A stretch of DNA of 60,124 nucleotides, taken from NCBI GenBank assembly GCA_947495125.1, contig CANLXL010000017.1, positions 1 through 60,124 on the forward strand, given 5' to 3'. The notes below the pieces were generated by a model. That model was not told the origin of the DNA, made no database searches, and saw only the letters and a list, made by a program, of their open reading frames with translations. This DNA is from an uncultured Flaviramulus sp. GTDB taxonomy: Bacteria; Bacteroidota; Bacteroidia; Flavobacteriales; Flavobacteriaceae. Both the position numbers and the translations under genes were made by a program. Positions 1 through 9,004 of the stretch are shown piece after piece. The stretch's first letter is position 1. The number at the start of each line of letters is the position of its first letter.

Positions 1-36
1 ACGTTTTACATACCCTGAATTTGTTGATGTTTTCAT

Positions 37-56
37 TACACTAAGGTTTTAGTGTA
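37..56. repeat. Short inverted repeat at the window edge
   Basis: Perfect 8-bp arms (TACACTAA / TTAGTGTA) with a 4-base loop. No T-run follows, so it is not a convincing terminator. No gene is visible in positions 1-178. The hairpin may belong to the 3' region of a gene left of the window. Confidence 0.4.
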
Positions 57-90
57 TCGCTATTTCAGGACGGGACACTCAATGGAATAA

Positions 91-130
91 AAAACCACCT
101 TGTTTTTACAAAGTGGTTTTTTATTTTTTA
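91..130. terminator. Bidirectional intrinsic terminator downstream of htpG
   Basis: About 13-bp stem (AAAACCACCTTGT pairing with ACAAAGTGGTTTT, one mismatch) with a short T-rich loop. The + strand side is followed by a T-rich run, and the - strand side reads into TTTTTTATT. It sits about 50 bases past the htpG stop and can end htpG transcripts and anything entering from the left. Confidence 0.75.
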
Positions 131-178
131 AAAATGTTCGCGTACATCATGAGATTCCTACGAAATAAGGCATGATAT

Positions 179-2092
179 TTACTTAATCATCTCGTAGCTT
201 CGCTTAATAAAGTTCGTTAATTCTTCTCCTTTTAAAAGACCTTGAGACAATCGTGCTAAATCTAAACTTTGATTTATAAGACGTTCCTGTTTCTTTTTGG
301 TTTTGGTATTTAAGATTTCCCCTACCAATTCAGAATTTGTATTGACAACTAAATTATACATTTCCGGCATATTTCCCATGCCAAACATGCCGCCTCCGCC
401 ACCGGTGGCTTGCATTTCTTTCATGCGACGCATAAATTCAGGTTGCGTAATAATAAATGGTGAAGCATCACTATCCATAGGTTCTAATTGTACCATGAAT
501 TTTTCAGATGGGATAACACTTTTTAGTAATTCATCAAGTGTTTTCTTTTGTTCTTCATCTAACTTAGAAATTGCCGTTTCTTCTTTCTTGATTAAATTAT
601 CAATATGGTCACCATCTACACGTGCAAAAGAGATCTTTTCTTTCGTGGTTTCTAATTTTTGAATTAAATGGGATACAATTGGAGAATCCAACAACAGCAC
701 CTCATAGCCTTTGGCCTTGGCAGATTCAATATAGCTATGTTGCTCATCTTTATTCGAAGCATAAAGAATCACCATTTTGTCATCCTTATCAGTTTGATTC
801 GCTTTAATTTTATTCGTTAACTCTTCGTAGGTATAATATTTACCATCTACTGAAGGATATAGAGCAAAGGCATCGGCTTTTTCAAAGAATTTTTCTTCAG
901 AAAGCATTCCATACTCAATAACGATTTTAATATCGTCCCATTTTGCCTCAAAATCTTCACGGTTATTATTGAATAGTGATTTTAATTTATCGGCTACTTT
1001 TCGGGTAATGTAAGATGAGATTTTTTTAACCGCACCGTCAGCTTGCAAATAAGAACGGGATACGTTTAACGGGATATCCGGAGAATCGATAACACCTCGA
1101 AGCATTGTTAAGAACTCGGGTACAATACCTTCTACATTATCGGTAACGAACACTTGATTTTGATACAGCTGAATTTTATCCTTCTGAATGTTTAAATCGT
1201 TCGTCATTTTTGGGAAATATAAAATTCCGGTTAAATTAAACGGGTAATCCACATTTAAATGAATATTGAATAAAGGCTCTTCGAACTGCATAGGATACAA
1301 CTCGCGATAAAAATCTTTATAATTCTGATCCTCTAATTCTGAAGGTTGTTTGGTCCAGGCCGGGTCAGGATTATTAATAATATTATCAACCGTTATTTGT
1401 CTGTGAGGCTCGGTTGTTTCCTTACCGTCTTTATCTTTTGTCGTTTTTGGTTCGTGTTCAGGATCATTTATTTCCTTTGTTCCAAACTTAATTGGAATAG
1501 GCATAAACTTATTATATTTTAATAATAGCTCATTGATTCTTGATTCCTCAAGGAATTCCATAGAGTCTTCTGCTATATGTAGAATAATTTCTGTACCTCT
1601 TTCTGTTTTGTCTGAAGTTTCTAATGTGAATTCAGGCGAACCGTCGCAAGTCCAATGTGCGGCAGGTTCGTCTTTATGAGATTTTGTGATGATTTCAACT
1701 TTTTCAGCAACCATAAAGGCTGAATAGAATCCTAAACCAAAATGACCGATAATGCCCGAGTCTTTAGCAGAGTCTTTGTATTTATCCAAAAACTCTTCAG
1801 CTCCAGAAAAGGCAACCTGGTTAATATATTTTTCAACCTCTTCCGCAGTCATTCCCAAACCTTGATCTGAAATATGAAGCTTTTTACCATCCTTATCAAT
1901 TTTAACTTCAATTTGAGGATGGCCATATTCAACTTTAGCATCGCCAACATTGGTTAAATGCTTTAATTTTAACGTGGCATCTGTGGCATTGCTAATAAGT
2001 TCACGTAAAAAGATTTCGTGATCGCTGTATAAGAATTTTTTAATGAGTGGAAAGATGTTCTCTACCGAAACATTAATACTTCCTTTTGTCAT
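179..2092 (-). CDS. htpG: Molecular chaperone HtpG (Hsp90 family)
   Basis: Cytoplasmic ATP-dependent Hsp90 chaperone of 637 aa, the usual length. The N-terminal GHKL ATPase domain is visible from residue 5, with FLRELISNATDA (helix carrying the catalytic Glu and Mg-binding Asn), DQGLGM and a GHFGLGFYS lid region. The middle domain follows (about 230-500) and then the dimerisation domain. A glycine/methionine-rich stretch (GGGGGMFGMG) lies in the C-terminal domain, where other Bacteroidota HtpG proteins, as I recall them, also have low-complexity sequence. The gene is monocistronic, ends at a bidirectional terminator and is preceded by a sigma-54-like promoter, which suggests stress induction by an enhancer-dependent activator. 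Identity is certain; the regulation is inferred. Confidence 0.97.
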   Translation of the reverse strand: MTKGSINVSVENIFPLIKKFLYSDHEIFLRELISNATDATLKLKHLTNVGDAKVEYGHPQIEVKIDKDGKKLHISDQGLGMTAEEVEKYINQVAFSGAEEFLDKYKDSAKDSGIIGHFGLGFYSAFMVAEKVEIITKSHKDEPAAHWTCDGSPEFTLETSDKTERGTEIILHIAEDSMEFLEESRINELLLKYNKFMPIPIKFGTKEINDPEHEPKTTKDKDGKETTEPHRQITVDNIINNPDPAWTKQPSELEDQNYKDFYRELYPMQFEEPLFNIHLNVDYPFNLTGILYFPKMTNDLNIQKDKIQLYQNQVFVTDNVEGIVPEFLTMLRGVIDSPDIPLNVSRSYLQADGAVKKISSYITRKVADKLKSLFNNNREDFEAKWDDIKIVIEYGMLSEEKFFEKADAFALYPSVDGKYYTYEELTNKIKANQTDKDDKMVILYASNKDEQHSYIESAKAKGYEVLLLDSPIVSHLIQKLETTKEKISFARVDGDHIDNLIKKEETAISKLDEEQKKTLDELLKSVIPSEKFMVQLEPMDSDASPFIITQPEFMRRMKEMQATGGGGGMFGMGNMPEMYNLVVNTNSELVGEILNTKTKKKQERLINQSLDLARLSQGLLKGEELTNFIKRSYEMIK

Positions 2093-2135
2093 GATATATT
2101 TATTTTTAAATTATTTATAATGGTATTGTGATGAT

Positions 2136-2152
2136 GGCAACAAAAATGCCAA
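2136..2152 (-). promoter_or_regulatory. Putative sigma-54 (RpoN) promoter of htpG
   Basis: On the - strand it reads TTGGCA-TTTTTG-TTGCC, against the RpoN consensus YTGGCACG-N4-TTGCW. The GG (-24) and GC (-12) dinucleotides are exactly 10 bases apart. The predicted start of transcription is about 35 bases before the htpG ATG. A direct repeat TGACA-N3-TGACA (2164-2176, + strand reading) just upstream could bind a regulator. Sequence match only. Confidence 0.55.
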
Positions 2153-2279
2153 TAGTTAAAATGTGACAAACTGACACGCATTTTTTTCAAAAAAAGTAAG
2201 TTCCCAATTTCAAGCTCCAAAAACGAAAATGTAGAATGAGTTGGTTGTTAGAATTTGAGTTTTTATTAATTGGAATTTA

Positions 2280-2298
2280 AAAGTACTTGTTGTACTTT
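2280..2298. promoter_or_regulatory. Inverted repeat in the upstream region of the FabH-like gene
   Basis: AAAGTAC-N5-GTACTTT, perfect 7-bp arms, about 70 bases before the gene. Its right arm overlaps TACTTTGG, a one-mismatch form of the Bacteroidota -7 element TAnnTTTG, so it could be an operator over the promoter. Function is inferred from position only. Confidence 0.3.
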
Positions 2299-2367
2299 GG
2301 TTATTCATAACAAAAGATGGCTTCCCATTAGCTATGAGGATCACATAACTTGAAAACAAATAATTGC

Positions 2368-3375
2368 ATGTATAATTCGAAGATAATTGGATTGGGAAAA
2401 TATGTTCCCGATAATGTAGTGACTAATGATGATTTGTCAAAAATGATGGATACTAATGATGCATGGATTCAAGAGCGAACAGGTATAAAGGAACGACGAT
2501 GGATTAAAGAAGGGAGCGATGATACATCGGCTGTAATGGGAGCAAAAGCTGCAAAGATTGCCATAGACCGCGCAGGTTTAACGAAAGACGATATCGATTT
2601 TATTGTGTTTGCTACATTAAGTCCTGATTATTATTTCCCCGGCTGCGGTGTTCAAATTCAGGATATGTTAGATATGCCAACGGTTGGCGCTATAGATATT
2701 AGAAACCAATGTTCCGGGTTTATATATGCGGTAGCTACTGCAGATCAGTTTATTAAAACCGGAATGTATAAAAATATATTGGTTATTGGCGCCGAATACC
2801 ATTCCGGAGGTTTAGAAAAATCTACCCGAGGGAGAGGTGTTACAGTGATATTTGGAGATGGTGCGGGTGCTGCTGTGTTGAGTAGAACTGATGATAATAC
2901 AAAAGGCGTACTATCCTCGCATTTGCATTCTGAAGGGAAATATGCTGAAGAGTTAATTGTTGAGGGACCAAGTATTAAGCATTGGGTGCCGGAAATTTTA
3001 GAGGCAAACGACCCTAATGATACATCTTACTACCCTTATATGAATGGAACCTTTGTGTTTAAACATGCTGTGGTTAGATTTAGTGAGGCCATTGTTGAAG
3101 GCTTAGAAGCCAATAATTTGCATAAAGAAGATATTGATATGTTGATTCCTCATCAAGCGAATCTAAGAATTTCTCAATTTATTCAGAAAAAATTTGGGTT
3201 AAGAGATGATCAAGTCTTTAATAATATCCAAAAATATGGTAATACAACGGCTGCATCAGTGATCATTGCACTCACCGAAGCTTGGGAGGAAGGTAAAATA
3301 AAAGAAGGAGATAATGTGGTGTTAGCTGCTTTTGGTAGTGGCTTTACATGGGGAAGTGTTATTATGAAGTGGTAA
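2368..3375 (+). CDS. 3-oxoacyl-ACP synthase III family protein (FabH-like)
   Basis: Thiolase-fold ketosynthase that condenses an acyl-CoA with malonyl-ACP or a similar carrier. The KAS III Cys-His-Asn triad is complete: Cys115 in RNQCSGF, His262 in PHQANLR, Asn292 in KYGNTTAAS. The 335-aa protein is slightly longer than housekeeping FabH, with an insertion around residues 200-228 before the second half. That is common in FabH paralogues of this phylum, so I do not give it the fabH symbol. The ATG at 2368 is chosen because the family normally starts at MYNSKIIGLG; an in-frame TTG at 2350, about 10 bases after GAGG, would add six residues. It is followed by a strong terminator and stands alone. 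Substrate unknown. Confidence 0.9.
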   Translation: MYNSKIIGLGKYVPDNVVTNDDLSKMMDTNDAWIQERTGIKERRWIKEGSDDTSAVMGAKAAKIAIDRAGLTKDDIDFIVFATLSPDYYFPGCGVQIQDMLDMPTVGAIDIRNQCSGFIYAVATADQFIKTGMYKNILVIGAEYHSGGLEKSTRGRGVTVIFGDGAGAAVLSRTDDNTKGVLSSHLHSEGKYAEELIVEGPSIKHWVPEILEANDPNDTSYYPYMNGTFVFKHAVVRFSEAIVEGLEANNLHKEDIDMLIPHQANLRISQFIQKKFGLRDDQVFNNIQKYGNTTAASVIIALTEAWEEGKIKEGDNVVLAAFGSGFTWGSVIMKW

Positions 3376-3397
3376 GACCTTGAGAGTACGTCATATA

Positions 3398-3434
3398 AAA
3401 ACCCGAAACGTTAAACATAAATTTCGGGTTTTTT
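3398..3434 (+). terminator. Intrinsic terminator of the FabH-like gene
   Basis: 11-bp perfect stem (AAAACCCGAAA / TTTCGGGTTTT) with a 13-base loop, ending in a T-run. It lies 23 bases after the stop. Confidence 0.85.
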
Positions 3435-3564
3435 AGCTATTAATCAACCCTAGAAACACTACATTTTTTATAATGTGAAGGATGTCATAATATAATAGAC
3501 GTAAAAAGAGTTTAAATATTGCAAACCAATATCATATTTAACATTTCTTAACAGTGAAGGGATT
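3435..3564. other. Gene-free stretch between two terminators
   Basis: The whole gap 3376-3882 (507 bases) has no credible reading frame. The 130 bases between the first and second terminators have no clear TAnnTTTG promoter on either strand. A short untranslated RNA ending at 3598 is possible but unsupported. Positions 3599-3787 are AT-rich and show nothing I recognise. Confidence 0.3.
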
Positions 3565-3598
3565 AAAAAACTCGAAATTTTAAAATTTCGAGTTTTTT
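3565..3598. terminator. Perfect 34-base palindrome, terminator-like
   Basis: 17-bp arms: six A, CTCG, AAATTTT, then the exact complement ending in six T. It can act in both directions. No gene ends immediately before it on either strand: the nearest are the FabH-like gene (190 bases left, already terminated) and the TonB receptor (285 bases right, with its own terminator). Confidence 0.65.
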
Positions 3599-3787
3599 AC
3601 TGACATACTATTCTTATTTGTAACGAATTTTGTTATATGAAGGTGACTAACTTTAAAATAATTATATTTCGCGTTTTTGGTTCGATAGTATACTATATAA
3701 ACGTTAAGAATTATAAATTATTGTAGTAATTGAAATTATTTTTTAAATTTTTTGTCTATTGTTTGATATTTTAACGATTTATAAAGC

Positions 3788-3821
3788 AAAACCCCAAAAA
3801 ATTAACTTTTTTGGGGTTTTT
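3788..3821. terminator. Terminator downstream of the TonB-dependent receptor
   Basis: 14-bp perfect arms (AAAACCCC + six A / six T + GGGGTTTT) with a TTAAC loop, 62 bases beyond the receptor stop on the - strand. It can act in both directions. Confidence 0.75.
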
Positions 3822-3882
3822 ATTTAATAACCGAGCAGTAATACTAACCATCAACTATTATGTGGTTATTAAATATTAAGTT

Positions 3883-6360
3883 TTAGAATCCTCCACCGGC
3901 CGATTTTTCGTCATTATCTCTACGTTTTCTAGATTTAGCGCGATACTTCCCATCCCCAAACCGGTATGAGAGGCTCATGGAAATTGTTCTGAATTCAGGT
4001 TTAAAATCAGCAGTCTGTAGAAAAGGCCTTTCACTTACAACAGCAATCTTTTGAGTACCAAAAACATCATTAAAGTTTAAGCTAAATGTGGCCTTATTGT
4101 TTTCCAAGAAAGAATATCTTGCACCTAGGTTTACGAAATACATGGGATCGACTTCAAAATTCAAACCGGTATCTTTTCCTCGATACATGGCAAAAGCCGT
4201 AAAGCTTAATTGTTTGCTTGCCTTGAAATTGTTGAATGCTCTAAAGTTCCATATCACATTATCTACTTCTACGGTTTCTGAAATGATATCGCTTTCGGTC
4301 GGGTTTGTTAGTGTTGGGTCAATACGTTCGGCAATGCCCTTTTGAGTTTGTGAATATAGATCGAAACTAGCATTAATACTCCACCATTTGGTCGGTCTGT
4401 AGCTACTAGATAATTCGAATCCATAGGCAGAGGTATTGGCAAAATTATCGTAGGTCAGAATGATGCGGTTTGATGATAAATCAGACCTGTCTACGAAAAC
4501 CGCTCTGTTAATTTCTTCTTCAATTATTCTATAGAAGACACCTCCCGTGATGCTCCCTTTTTTGAGGTTTCTGGTATAATTTAACTCTATGGAATTTGTG
4601 AATTGAGGTTCAAGCTCGTGATTTCCAAAGTTTGAAATTAAAGGAGTGTTCCATTCGGGAATTGGATTTACCTGATCTACACCTGGTCGGTCTATCCGGC
4701 GACTATAGCTTAATTGGTACGAGTTCTTTTCAGATGGACTATAGGTGAAAAATGCCGATGGATACACCTGAAAATAATCATTTTCAAAAGGAATAGCCAT
4801 GTCTGTATTTGTTGTTAAATCTGTTTCGCTGGCGATGGCATCAACATTAACGCTTTCAGTTCTTATACCGATCTGGTAGGTCCATTTTTCAAATTTTTTA
4901 GAATAATTGATATAAGCAGAATAAATGTTTCTGGTGTAATCGAAATCGGTAAGGGTTGGAATGTAAATTCCACTCTGGTTTCTTACACGTCCATCAGATT
5001 CGTAAATGATATTATTATCAAATAATCTGGCTTGTAAGCCTAGTTCTAGTTTCGCTTTTTCCGATAGCGGATCTACATAGTCCAGATTTATTGTGGTCCT
5101 GTTTCTATCGGTATCTGTGAGTTCTATAAAGTCAGGTCTAGTAACATTACCCATTTGGCGATTATCCGTATCAATGGCATTGTCAAAATCATTATGGTCT
5201 ATCTCCAACTCTAAATGATGCCCTTTTTTATTGAAGTCTAATTTGTAATTGAAGTTGTATTGGGATGAGTTATTTCCACTGTCACTATTGGTAAATTGAC
5301 TTTGGTTATTAGAAGGATTGTTGCTAAAAATATAATTGGATCTTGCGGTATTTTTACCGTCGAAAGTATTTTGATTTGTGAAAACCGAAACAGTGTGCTT
5401 ATCATTCAAGTAAAAATCTACACCTACTTTGTATAAATGCGATTTGCTGTTATTAAAAAGTCTAAGTGTTTGAAAGGCGTTATTTTCTATTTGGGCTATT
5501 TTTCCAGTATTAATACCTTTATTAAAATTGTTACTATAGCTTCCAAAGACATTAAATTTTCCATGCCTATAGTTCATATTTATGGAACTGTTAAATTTAG
5601 CTTCCAACTGGTATCTTAAACTTGTATTTAGACTTCCATTAAACCCGATATTGGTGTTTTTATGAAGGATGATATTTATTAAACCGCTCATTCCTTCAGG
5701 GTTATATTTAGCTGAAGGATTTGTAATAAGCTCGATTTGTTTTATGCTTGATGACGGCAATTGTCTAAGCAATTGAGCCGTAGGTATATTTGAAAGTTTT
5801 CCGTCTACCATTACCCTAACATTTTGATTTCCGCGCATGCTTATACCTCCTGTTTGGGCGTCAACGGTTACAGATGGTACTGCAACCATTATTTCAGAAG
5901 CAGTCCCCATATTAGCAAGGTCTTTACCAACGTTTATAATTTTTCTATCGACCTTCTGCTGTATCGTTGAGACTTCAGCAATAACAGTTACTTCGTCTAA
6001 GCCTTCAACATCTTCTTCGAGATAAATATTGCCGACATTTACTTTATAACTCCCTTTGGTAATGTTTACTTCTTTTACATAGGTTTTGTATCCTATATAT
6101 TGAATATTCAATACGGTTTTACCCGCCTTAATTTTTTCAATTTTGAAACTGCCGTCTTCCAGCGTTATGCCACCGGTTAAAATTTGGCCTTCAAGATTCT
6201 TAACGATAACATTTACATAAGGTAATGGTTGTTTTAAATTTGCGTCTAATACTTTTCCGGAGATGGTGCCTGTTTTTTCTGTATCTTTTTCAGGGTCGGT
6301 CGTATATGCTTGAATCGTGGTAGTTATCACTAACAAGCATAAAAAGAGTAATCTTTTCAT
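3883..6360 (-). CDS. TonB-dependent outer-membrane receptor (OMP_b-brl_3 type)
   Basis: 825-aa outer-membrane beta-barrel. The order is: Sec signal peptide (1-18), carboxypeptidase-regulatory-like beta-sandwich (about 33-110, GKVLDANLKQPLPYVNVIV), TonB plug (about 125-245, SVTVDAQTGGISMRGNQNVRVMVDG), then a barrel with many aromatic strands. The C-terminus is a basic tail ending GGGF. It lacks an STN signalling domain and has no SusD partner next door, so it is a stand-alone receptor rather than part of a polysaccharide locus. Substrate unknown. It is transcribed alone toward the three-terminator gap and is divergent from the CoA-binding protein gene (102 bases between starts). Family assignment is secure; ligand cannot be read. 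Confidence 0.9.
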   Translation of the reverse strand: MKRLLFLCLLVITTTIQAYTTDPEKDTEKTGTISGKVLDANLKQPLPYVNVIVKNLEGQILTGGITLEDGSFKIEKIKAGKTVLNIQYIGYKTYVKEVNITKGSYKVNVGNIYLEEDVEGLDEVTVIAEVSTIQQKVDRKIINVGKDLANMGTASEIMVAVPSVTVDAQTGGISMRGNQNVRVMVDGKLSNIPTAQLLRQLPSSSIKQIELITNPSAKYNPEGMSGLINIILHKNTNIGFNGSLNTSLRYQLEAKFNSSINMNYRHGKFNVFGSYSNNFNKGINTGKIAQIENNAFQTLRLFNNSKSHLYKVGVDFYLNDKHTVSVFTNQNTFDGKNTARSNYIFSNNPSNNQSQFTNSDSGNNSSQYNFNYKLDFNKKGHHLELEIDHNDFDNAIDTDNRQMGNVTRPDFIELTDTDRNRTTINLDYVDPLSEKAKLELGLQARLFDNNIIYESDGRVRNQSGIYIPTLTDFDYTRNIYSAYINYSKKFEKWTYQIGIRTESVNVDAIASETDLTTNTDMAIPFENDYFQVYPSAFFTYSPSEKNSYQLSYSRRIDRPGVDQVNPIPEWNTPLISNFGNHELEPQFTNSIELNYTRNLKKGSITGGVFYRIIEEEINRAVFVDRSDLSSNRIILTYDNFANTSAYGFELSSSYRPTKWWSINASFDLYSQTQKGIAERIDPTLTNPTESDIISETVEVDNVIWNFRAFNNFKASKQLSFTAFAMYRGKDTGLNFEVDPMYFVNLGARYSFLENNKATFSLNFNDVFGTQKIAVVSERPFLQTADFKPEFRTISMSLSYRFGDGKYRAKSRKRRDNDEKSAGGGF

Positions 6361-6462
6361 TTTGATTTTGATTGTTTGATTGATGTTTTAATGATTACTT
6401 TATAGACGTCCGGTAATAGTTTAAGTTACTCTGTTTAGTATGTATTAACAAAAATTTAACAA

Positions 6463-6825
6463 ATGAATAAAAAAACATTGGTCTTGGGAGCTTCTTTAAA
6501 ACCAAATAGGTATTCCAATTTTGTAATTCAAAAACTTGTGAATCAGTATGTTGATGTGGTTGCTTTTGGTTTGAAGTCCGGTGAGATCTCTGGGGTAGTT
6601 GTCAATTCTGAAAAGATAATATATAAAGATTTGCATACGGTAACAATATACATTGCTCCTAAAAATCAAAAGCCATATTACGATTACATAATAAATCTAA
6701 AACCTAAACGCGTTATTTTTAACCCCGGAACTGAAAACCCTGAACTCTATAAGATATTAAAAGAAAACAAAATTGATTATGAAGCATCCTGTACATTAGT
6801 GCTACTTTCTACGAATCAATATTAA
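6463..6825 (+). CDS. CoA-binding protein (YccU-like)
   Basis: 120-aa single-domain Rossmann protein of the CoA_binding family. It starts with [18 protein letters not shown] (nucleotide-binding beta strand and Gly loop) and ends with [19 protein letters not shown] and a Cys in the last strand, as in YccU-type proteins. The biochemical role of this family is unsettled. Its 3' end overlaps the convergently transcribed symporter gene by 24 bases, so the two mRNAs are antisense at their ends. No terminator separates them. Confidence 0.85.
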   Translation: MNKKTLVLGASLKPNRYSNFVIQKLVNQYVDVVAFGLKSGEISGVVVNSEKIIYKDLHTVTIYIAPKNQKPYYDYIINLKPKRVIFNPGTENPELYKILKENKIDYEASCTLVLLSTNQY

Positions 6826-8259
6826 TCCCAAAAATGTAATCAGGCCATTGATTGGTAGGAGTTCGTAACCCACAACATAGCCTCCAAGATTTTCAGCAGG
6901 TATTTTTCCTAAAATAAAGGTAATGGCAACAGATATACCAGCCACAATCCAAACATGTTTATCTCTAATTTTATATTTTGTAAATATACCGAAGGCAAAT
7001 AATCCTAACAGTGGCCCATAAGTATAGCCTGCCACAGTGAGTAAGCTGTCTATAACATTACTACTTAGAACATGCTTGAAAATAATAATAACAATAACAA
7101 GCATGATACTCATGGTAATATGTGTTTTTTTACGTAATTTTTTTTGTTGATCATGAGGTCTCTTTTCAATGTTTAAAAAGTCAACGCAAAATGATGTGGT
7201 AAGTGATGTTAAGGCACTATCGGCGCTGCTATATGCGGCAGCGATGAGGCCTAGCATAAATGTAATTGCCAGTGTAATGCTCAATCCACTATTTAAGGCT
7301 ATTTCAGGAAATAAAAGATCTGTTTTTGGAGTGCCATCCATAAGCGGAATAGCAATGCCGTGTTTTTTGGCATAGATAAACAAAAGGGCTCCTAGAAGCA
7401 TAAATAAAAGGGTGACCACCACGAGTACAATACTGAAGGAAACCATATTTTTTTGAGCATCTTTTAGTGTTTTACAGGTTAAGTTTTTCTGCATCATATC
7501 TTGATCTAATCCCGTCATGCATATGGTAATAAACATGCCTCCAAGGAAAGATTTTAAGAAATGGCTACGTTCCAGGAAACTATCGGTGACCAGAATTTTA
7601 CTATAGTCTTTTAACTCGTTCGAGGCTAAAAATTCCCCAAAACTCCATCCTAAACTTTCGTTTATAAAATAGATGGACAAAATTACCGCCGCAATCATAA
7701 ACAATGTTTGTAAGGTGTCTGTCCAAACAATAGTTTTGATACCACCTTTATTAGTATAAATCCAGATGAGCGCAATTGAAATGATAACCGTAATTTCAAA
7801 AGGAATATTCCAGGCATCAAATACAAACTGCTGTAGAACTATGGCAACTAAATAAAGTCTGAATGCCGCTCCTAAAACACGAGATATAAAAAAGAAAAAG
7901 GCTCCTGTTTTATGGCTCATAGTACCAAAGCGCTCTAAAAGATATTCGTAAATAGAAGTAACATTCAGTTTATAATAGATAGGCATTAAAACAAAGGCAA
8001 CAACAAAATAGCCAAACATATAGCCCAACACAACCTGAAAGTAACTAAACTGCGAACCATCCACCCATCCCGGGACAGATATGAAAGTAACGCCCGAAAG
8101 AGAAGCGCCCACCATTCCAAAAGCTACTATATACCAGGGTGATGTTCTTCCGGCTTTAAAAAAATCGGCATTACTGTCATTTTTACCAGTAAAATAGGAG
8201 ATTAAAAGAAGAACAGCGAAATAGGCTGCAATTAAAACTAGTATTTGTATTGCACTCAT
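6802..8259 (-). CDS. Sodium:solute symporter family protein
   Basis: 485-aa inner-membrane protein with about 13 hydrophobic helices, spread over the whole length. It belongs to the SSS (LeuT-fold) family: early [23 protein letters not shown] (quoted in parts: [10 protein letters not shown] and VTFISVPG) and the [15 protein letters not shown] segment that contributes to the second sodium site. It lacks the C-terminal kinase domain seen in some bacterial SSS sensors. The transported solute cannot be inferred and no catabolic genes lie next to it. It is divergent from recR, with a TAnnTTTG element in front, and overlaps the CoA-binding gene at its 3' end. Confidence 0.9.
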   Translation of the reverse strand: MSAIQILVLIAAYFAVLLLISYFTGKNDSNADFFKAGRTSPWYIVAFGMVGASLSGVTFISVPGWVDGSQFSYFQVVLGYMFGYFVVAFVLMPIYYKLNVTSIYEYLLERFGTMSHKTGAFFFFISRVLGAAFRLYLVAIVLQQFVFDAWNIPFEITVIISIALIWIYTNKGGIKTIVWTDTLQTLFMIAAVILSIYFINESLGWSFGEFLASNELKDYSKILVTDSFLERSHFLKSFLGGMFITICMTGLDQDMMQKNLTCKTLKDAQKNMVSFSIVLVVVTLLFMLLGALLFIYAKKHGIAIPLMDGTPKTDLLFPEIALNSGLSITLAITFMLGLIAAAYSSADSALTSLTTSFCVDFLNIEKRPHDQQKKLRKKTHITMSIMLVIVIIIFKHVLSSNVIDSLLTVAGYTYGPLLGLFAFGIFTKYKIRDKHVWIVAGISVAITFILGKIPAENLGGYVVGYELLPINGLITFLGLILIRRK

Positions 8260-8286
8260 AATTTTTGAATTTGAGCGAGTAAATTA

Positions 8287-8294
8287 CAAATTTA
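8287..8294 (-). promoter_or_regulatory. -7 element of the symporter promoter
   Basis: On the - strand TAAATTTG, an exact TAnnTTTG, 28 bases before the symporter ATG. A well-spaced -33 TTG is not evident. Confidence 0.5.
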
Positions 8295-8377
8295 AATTCC
8301 CATACACCAAGCGGAGTACTTAAATTTCAATAAGAAGATTAAAAAGTATATACAGAATAAATTGTAATTTCGCATCC

Positions 8378-8995
8378 ATGGAATTTTCATCAAAACTACT
8401 TGAGCGAGCCGTTAATGAGATGTCGCAGCTTCCGGGAATTGGAAAACGCACAGCACTTCGTTTGGTCTTGCACATGTTAAGACAGCCTAAAGAGCAAACG
8501 AATACCTTGTCTGAAGCTTTACAAAATATGCGTAACCATATTAAACTCTGTAAATCCTGTCATAATATAAGCGATGTTGAGTTTTGCGAAATTTGTGCAA
8601 ACCCAAATAGAGATAAAAATATGATATGCGTTGTTGAAGATGTACGCGATGTTATGGCTATAGAGAATACAAGCTCATTTAAAGGCTTATATCACGTTTT
8701 AGGTGGTAAAATTTCTCCTATGGACGGTATTGGCCCACATGACTTAAATATTGAATCGTTGGTAAATAAGGTAAAGCAGGGTAGTGTTGAAGAACTTATT
8801 TTTGCCTTAAGCTCGACCATGGAAGGAGATACTACGAATTTTTACATCTATAAACAAATTCAAGATTATAAAGTCGTAACATCCACAATTGCCAGAGGAA
8901 TCTCAGTTGGAGATGAGTTAGAATATGCAGACGAAATAACACTGAGTAGAAGTATTGTTAATAGGATTCCGTTCGAATCATCTTTAAAGTTATAA
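8378..8995 (+). CDS. recR: Recombination mediator RecR
   Basis: 205-aa DNA repair protein that works with RecF/RecO to load RecA at gaps. Features in order: helix-hairpin-helix ([15 protein letters not shown]), C4 zinc finger with Cys58, Cys61, Cys70 and Cys73, then the Toprim domain ([14 protein letters not shown] and [15 protein letters not shown]), and a C-terminal Walker-B-like segment. Length and start match the family. A TAATTTCG sequence (8365-8372), one mismatch from the -7 consensus, lies so close to the ATG that the mRNA may be nearly leaderless. The glycosyltransferase follows after nine bases. Confidence 0.97.
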   Translation: MEFSSKLLERAVNEMSQLPGIGKRTALRLVLHMLRQPKEQTNTLSEALQNMRNHIKLCKSCHNISDVEFCEICANPNRDKNMICVVEDVRDVMAIENTSSFKGLYHVLGGKISPMDGIGPHDLNIESLVNKVKQGSVEELIFALSSTMEGDTTNFYIYKQIQDYKVVTSTIARGISVGDELEYADEITLSRSIVNRIPFESSLKL

Positions 8996-9004
8996 AGGTA
9001 TAGT

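Noticed and set aside
2350-2367. TTG start for the FabH-like protein
   Set aside because: GAGG upstream makes it possible, but the six extra residues are not seen at the start of family members; the ATG at 2368 fits better.
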